From an uncultured bacterium (lineage in GTDB: Bacteria > Patescibacteriota > Minisyncoccia > Spechtbacterales > HO2-43-30), in NCBI GenBank assembly GCA_913054525.1, contig CAJXHR010000025.1:1-7408 (forward strand): a stretch of DNA of 7,408 nt. The letters are read 5' to 3'. A program made the position numbers and the translations under genes. Below are positions 4,943 to 7,408 of the stretch, in pieces. Positions within the stretch are counted from its first letter, which is position 1. The number at the start of each line of letters is the position of its first letter. The notes beneath the pieces are model-generated. The model did no database searches. It was not told where the DNA came from and was given only the letters and a program-made list of their open reading frames with translations.

Positions 4943-6214
4943 TTAGATATTACCTTGTATTAATCTCAAACTTCTCTTAACCATTTTTATCAATTCGTCG
5001 TTATTTTTATTCTCCTCTATATGTATGTTTGCGATTGAAAACGGGACTGTCCAGAGAACATTGTCTTGGGGTGTGCCTTCTAAATAATCGATCCTTGAAG
5101 GAGTAAGGTTGGAAATAATGGGCTTTGCGGAAAAAGAAAGGGAGTCGCGCCATTTTCTCTGTCGAAGTGCGTGCGCAACCACGGGCATCATCGACCCGCC
5201 TCCGTATATATAAATATTGGAAGGTAAAAGTGTCGTCTGCGATAACTCCAGAAGCACCATCTCAAGCCCCCGGAGAAATAATTTTACATCGTCCATTATT
5301 ATCCCTTCTATTTTCTTTGCTGCGTTTTTACTGACCTTTTCTTCCGTGAATCTTCTTTTTATATTTTCCGCCTCAAAAAGGCCGATTTTTAAATTTTCTG
5401 AAATGCTCCGAGTAAAAGATGCGCCGCCCACAGCAATTGAACGTATGTCATCGAGCCGCCCCTTGCGGGCAAGGGAAATTTCGGTAATACTCCCCCCCAT
5501 ATCAATAAGTATAAAATCCGTCGCAGAATCGTTCTTGGCGTAAAAGGACCTGAATACCGCGTATGGCTCGGAAACCAAAGTAACAAGTTGTAGATTTATG
5601 GAGCTTATAATCCCTTCAAATGCGTCAAGATGCCCTTTTGGTATATAGCAATTGAACAGCCCGCAAGACACCTCCTTGCCCTTGAATCCTATGGGATTTA
5701 CAATCTGATACCCGTCTATTTTTATATCCTGCAAAGCGCCGCCAATAAGATAAACGTCCAGTTCGGATCTGCCGGTATCCTGCTTAAAGTCCCTGCGGAT
5801 CTGCTCATAGTTTCTCTGCTGCACCTTTTGGACGATGTTGCCAAACTCTCCTTCGGTAAGCTCCTCGTTTGGATAATCCCGGATATAGGTCTGCGTTAAG
5901 GTCTTCCCATATACAAAACCCCCTCCCAGTCCCAATACCACTTTATTCGTAAAACGCCCTATTCTTGTGGTAGATTCTCTTAGTTCCTTTAATACAAACC
6001 GGCAAGTATTTGCGATTCCCCGTTCATTTATTCCTCCGTCCTTGTTCATACTGCCGTTGGTATATTGCCTATTTGCAAACGCGACAACCTCTCCTCCTGC
6101 CACATACAACCCCTTTACATTATATGTCCCAATATCAAGTACAATAAAATGCTCGCCCTTAAAGCGTTTCGTCAATACATTCCTTAAAATTCTAGGAATA
6201 TCCTTTTTTTCCAT
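4943..6214 (-). CDS. ftsA: FtsA-like actin-family ATPase (cell division protein FtsA or close paralogue)
   Basis: 423 residues, the usual FtsA size. Actin/Hsp70-fold signatures are clear: phosphate-1 loop IVLDIGTYNVKGLYV (24-38), phosphate-2 loop FILIDMGGSITEISLA (234-249), and adenosine motif IYIYGGGSMMPVV (334-346). The inserted SHS2-type subdomain (about 92-190) ends in the FtsA-like YQIVNPIGFKGKEVS (169-183), followed by VSEPYAVFRSF (214-224). The last 18 or so residues (DELIKMVKRSLRLIQ, 406-420) could form an amphipathic membrane-targeting helix like that of FtsA. FtsA anchors FtsZ to the membrane, but no ftsZ lies in the window. The partner gene encodes a bitopic membrane protein, so a PilM-like scaffold role remains possible. 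Its own promoter lies just upstream, with a predicted start about 5 bases before the ATG and no Shine-Dalgarno site. Confidence 0.85.
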   Translation of the reverse strand: MEKKDIPRILRNVLTKRFKGEHFIVLDIGTYNVKGLYVAGGEVVAFANRQYTNGSMNKDGGINERGIANTCRFVLKELRESTTRIGRFTNKVVLGLGGGFVYGKTLTQTYIRDYPNEELTEGEFGNIVQKVQQRNYEQIRRDFKQDTGRSELDVYLIGGALQDIKIDGYQIVNPIGFKGKEVSCGLFNCYIPKGHLDAFEGIISSINLQLVTLVSEPYAVFRSFYAKNDSATDFILIDMGGSITEISLARKGRLDDIRSIAVGGASFTRSISENLKIGLFEAENIKRRFTEEKVSKNAAKKIEGIIMDDVKLFLRGLEMVLLELSQTTLLPSNIYIYGGGSMMPVVAHALRQRKWRDSLSFSAKPIISNLTPSRIDYLEGTPQDNVLWTVPFSIANIHIEENKNNDELIKMVKRSLRLIQGNI

Positions 6215-6225
6215 TGCACATATAC

Positions 6226-6254
6226 ATTATATATTATAGCGGATATATGACCAA
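6226..6254 (-). promoter_or_regulatory. Promoter of the ftsA-like/baseplate-J-like unit
   Basis: TTGGTC (6254-6249), a 17-base spacer and TATAAT (6231-6226) lie on the minus strand, placing the start near 6219, about 5 bases before the ATG at 6214. A second TATAAT (6238-6233) would have no properly spaced -35. The T-tract of the upstream terminator lies just beyond the -35 and could serve as an AT-rich upstream element. Confidence 0.7.
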
Positions 6255-6262
6255 CTGGGGAC

Positions 6263-6292
6263 AAAAAAAATAACCGCACAACAAAGCGGTTA
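6263..6292 (-). terminator. Rho-independent terminator after tRNA-Trp
   Basis: On the minus strand TAACCGC (6292-6286) and GCGGTTA (6277-6271) form a 7-base-pair stem with an 8-base loop, followed directly by eight T (6270-6263). It closes the rpmG-tRNA-Trp unit just upstream of the next promoter. The roughly 80 bases between it and the tRNA (6293-6373) hold no gene or clear element that I can see. Confidence 0.85.
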
Positions 6293-6373
6293 GTAAGATG
6301 TATTCCCTCGTCGTTCTACTCCTCGGGATGATGGTTTTCAAGCAAAATCAAAAATTTTGAGAAAGCCTATCAG

Positions 6374-6447
6374 CGGGGGTACTAGGATTCGAACCTAGAG
6401 TCGTCTGTTTTGGAGACAGAAATGTTAGCCAGTTACACCATACCCCC
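6374..6447 (-). tRNA. trnW: tRNA-Trp (anticodon CCA)
   Basis: A full 74-base cloverleaf: acceptor GGGGGTA/TACCCCC, D-stem GTGT/ACAT with the AACTGGCTA loop, anticodon stem TCTGT/ACAGA with loop CTCCAAA (anticodon CCA), 5-base variable loop, and T-arm CTAGG-TTCGAAT-CCTAG. The discriminator base is G, as expected for tryptophan. The 3' CCA is not encoded (CTG follows), so a CCA-adding enzyme is needed. The 5' end lies 2 bases after the rpmG stop codon, so it is very likely cut from an rpmG-tRNA precursor by RNase P. Confidence 0.97.
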
Positions 6448-6449
6448 AG

Positions 6450-6611
6450 CTATTTCCTCTTGGACTCTTTATGCATTTGATGAGAACGGCAGGATTTACA
6501 GAACTTCTTAAGTTCCAGTTTTTTTTCAACTGTTTTTTTGTTGCGCGTAGTGAAGTAATTAATTCTCTTACACTTTCCGCATTCAAGTTTTACTAATTTA
6601 TCTTGGCTCAT
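6450..6611 (-). CDS. rpmG: 50S ribosomal protein L33 (53 residues)
   Basis: This small gene, read directly from the minus strand, encodes 53 residues with the L33 pattern: VKLECGKCKRINYFTTRNKK at 7-26 and KLELKKFCKSCRSHQMHKESKRK at the end. Four cysteines (C11, C14, C38, C41) form a zinc ribbon, so this is the cysteine-containing form. It has its own promoter, whose predicted start is about 3 bases before the ATG, and no Shine-Dalgarno site. tRNA-Trp follows after 2 bases. rpmG next to tRNA-Trp is familiar from the rpmG-trnW-secE-nusG region of many bacteria, but secE and nusG are absent here: a terminator follows the tRNA. Confidence 0.93.
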   Translation of the reverse strand: MSQDKLVKLECGKCKRINYFTTRNKKTVEKKLELKKFCKSCRSHQMHKESKRK

Positions 6612-6620
6612 AGTGGCTAT

Positions 6621-6649
6621 ATTCTACCTAAAAATAACTAAAAAGTCAA
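6621..6649 (-). promoter_or_regulatory. Promoter of rpmG and tRNA-Trp
   Basis: TTGACT (6649-6644), a T-rich 17-base spacer and TAGAAT (6626-6621) lie on the minus strand. The -35 box sits inside the last codons of the deacetylase gene. The predicted start near 6614 leaves a leader of about 3 bases before the rpmG ATG at 6611. Confidence 0.78.
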
Positions 6650-7345
6650 ACTCCGAAACGCCTCCGCGTATTTCATTTTTTTCTTTTTCCCCGCATCTTG
6701 CGCCCGGGAGCGAATCCATTTTTCAAGATTTGCCATATCATTTATCTGGCCTTCATGCCGCCGGAGTGCCTCCACTTTCTTATCAATTGTTCTTGAAATA
6801 TCAATAAAGGTATCGGGCTTTGCCGCGCTGAAAAACCACGCTCCCTGAATCTGATGGGGTAAAATCCCGGATTTTTCAAGCTCCGAAAAAAATGCGATCG
6901 AGCCAGCCGCCGGATATATCGCGTCGAATACCGCCTCCGCAGTCACCCGGTGATCCCGATGGAATCTTCCAAAACTGTCAAAATTTAGGTTTGCCGGATC
7001 CAACGAAAATACAATATCGGGCTTTACTTGCCTTATTGCCTTTACTATCTTTTTTATAAGCGCTCTTGTATGCTCCAGCTCTCCGTCTTTCTCCCGTAAA
7101 AATATTACCTTATTTACTCCCACAACTTTCGCGGCATCTCTCTGCTCTTTTTCTCGCATAGCAATAATTTCTTTCGGAAATTTTTTTACCTTATGAATCC
7201 CCTTCTCGCCGTTTGTGATAATACAGTACACCACCTCCCCCCCTTCGGAAGTCAATTTTGCCACGGTCCCCGCACAGCCAAAATCAAGGTCGTCGGGATG
7301 GGGTGAAAAAACAAGGACTTTTTTGAAATTGAACTCTTTAGCCAT
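6638..7345 (-). CDS. PIG-L/LmbE-family zinc-dependent N-acetyl-sugar deacetylase
   Basis: 235 residues, the normal length for this family of zinc hydrolases, which remove acetyl groups from N-acetylglucosamine-type substrates (MshB in mycothiol, BshB in bacillithiol, PIG-L in GPI synthesis). The catalytic SPHPDD motif is at 14-19: H16 and D19 are expected zinc ligands and D18 the general base. HRDH at 129-132 supplies the third ligand (H132). ITNGEKG at 43-49, the REKEQRDAA helix at 64-72 and RRHEGQ at 195-200 are further family features. No signal peptide or membrane segment is visible, so it is probably cytoplasmic. The ATG lies 4 bases after the tRNA-Thr gene, and the 3' end overlaps the rpmG promoter. 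The substrate cannot be deduced from the sequence; no thiol-biosynthesis neighbours are visible. Confidence 0.9.
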   Translation of the reverse strand: MAKEFNFKKVLVFSPHPDDLDFGCAGTVAKLTSEGGEVVYCIITNGEKGIHKVKKFPKEIIAMREKEQRDAAKVVGVNKVIFLREKDGELEHTRALIKKIVKAIRQVKPDIVFSLDPANLNFDSFGRFHRDHRVTAEAVFDAIYPAAGSIAFFSELEKSGILPHQIQGAWFFSAAKPDTFIDISRTIDKKVEALRRHEGQINDMANLEKWIRSRAQDAGKKKKMKYAEAFRSLTF

Positions 7346-7349
7346 ATTG

Positions 7350-7408
7350 AGCCTGGGGGCAGGATCGAACTGCCGGCCTCGTCATTACCAATGACGTGCT
7401 CTAACCAA
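7350..7408 (-). tRNA. trnT: tRNA-Thr (anticodon GGT), 3' part; 5' end outside the window
   Basis: 59 bases are visible: the TTGGTTAGAGC part of the D-arm, anticodon stem CGTCA/TGACG with loop TTGGTAA (anticodon GGT), variable loop AGGCC, T-arm GGCAG-TTCGATC-CTGCC, and the 3' acceptor strand CCCAGGC with discriminator T at 7350. The 5' acceptor strand lies beyond position 7408. CCA is not encoded. Only 4 bases separate the mature 3' end from the ATG of the deacetylase. Confidence 0.93.

Noticed and set aside
6339..6359. Small AT-rich palindrome between tRNA-Trp and the terminator
   Set aside because: It is short, A/T only at its core and lacks a GC stem; expected by chance in AT-rich spacer.
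1..7408. CRISPR arrays, insertion sequences with transposase, toxin-antitoxin pairs, integrase genes
   Set aside because: No regularly spaced repeats, no transposase or integrase motifs and no small gene pairs of that type were found on either strand.

Overview
The window looks like a chromosomal fragment of a Candidate Phyla Radiation (Patescibacteria) bacterium, most likely of the Parcubacteria type. This assignment is an inference, and no marker here settles the exact lineage. It rests on very compact ribosomal gene packing, a ribosomal protein S4 without its usual N-terminus, an RNA polymerase alpha subunit without its C-terminal domain, few Shine-Dalgarno sites, and a single-pass membrane protein with a baseplate-J-like ectodomain of the kind I recall as common in that radiation. 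TGA is a normal stop codon (rpoA, rplQ, infA), so the TGA=Gly code of Gracilibacteria/Absconditabacteria is excluded. Every gene I can support lies on the minus strand, so transcription runs from high to low coordinates.

In transcription order: (a) 7408-6260 holds the 3' part of tRNA-Thr(GGT), a PIG-L/LmbE-family deacetylase, rpmG (L33), tRNA-Trp(CCA) and a Rho-independent terminator. rpmG has its own promoter, and its stop codon lies 2 bases from the tRNA. (b) 6254-3158 holds a promoter, an FtsA-like actin-family ATPase, and a 577-residue membrane protein whose outer part resembles the phage baseplate J fold. The two genes are 8 bases apart, and hairpins follow them. (c) 3157-3026 is an intergenic stretch dense in inverted repeats, including a possible 58-bp MITE-like insertion beside the promoter of the next unit. 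(d) 3007-1 is the alpha-type ribosomal operon: infA, rpmJ, rpsM, rpsK, rpsD, rpoA, rplQ, rplM (cut by the window edge). Spacings are 2 to 12 bases or 4-base ATGA overlaps.

Units (a) and (d) supply the translation and transcription machinery: IF-1, L36, S13, S11, S4, RNAP alpha, L17, L13, L33 and two tRNAs. Unit (b) is the least understood part. It pairs a cytoplasmic filament-type ATPase with a transmembrane partner and is the best candidate for an undescribed system. Across the window, predicted transcription or processing sites fall only about 3 to 12 bases before start codons and Shine-Dalgarno sites are mostly absent, which suggests routine leaderless or near-leaderless translation.
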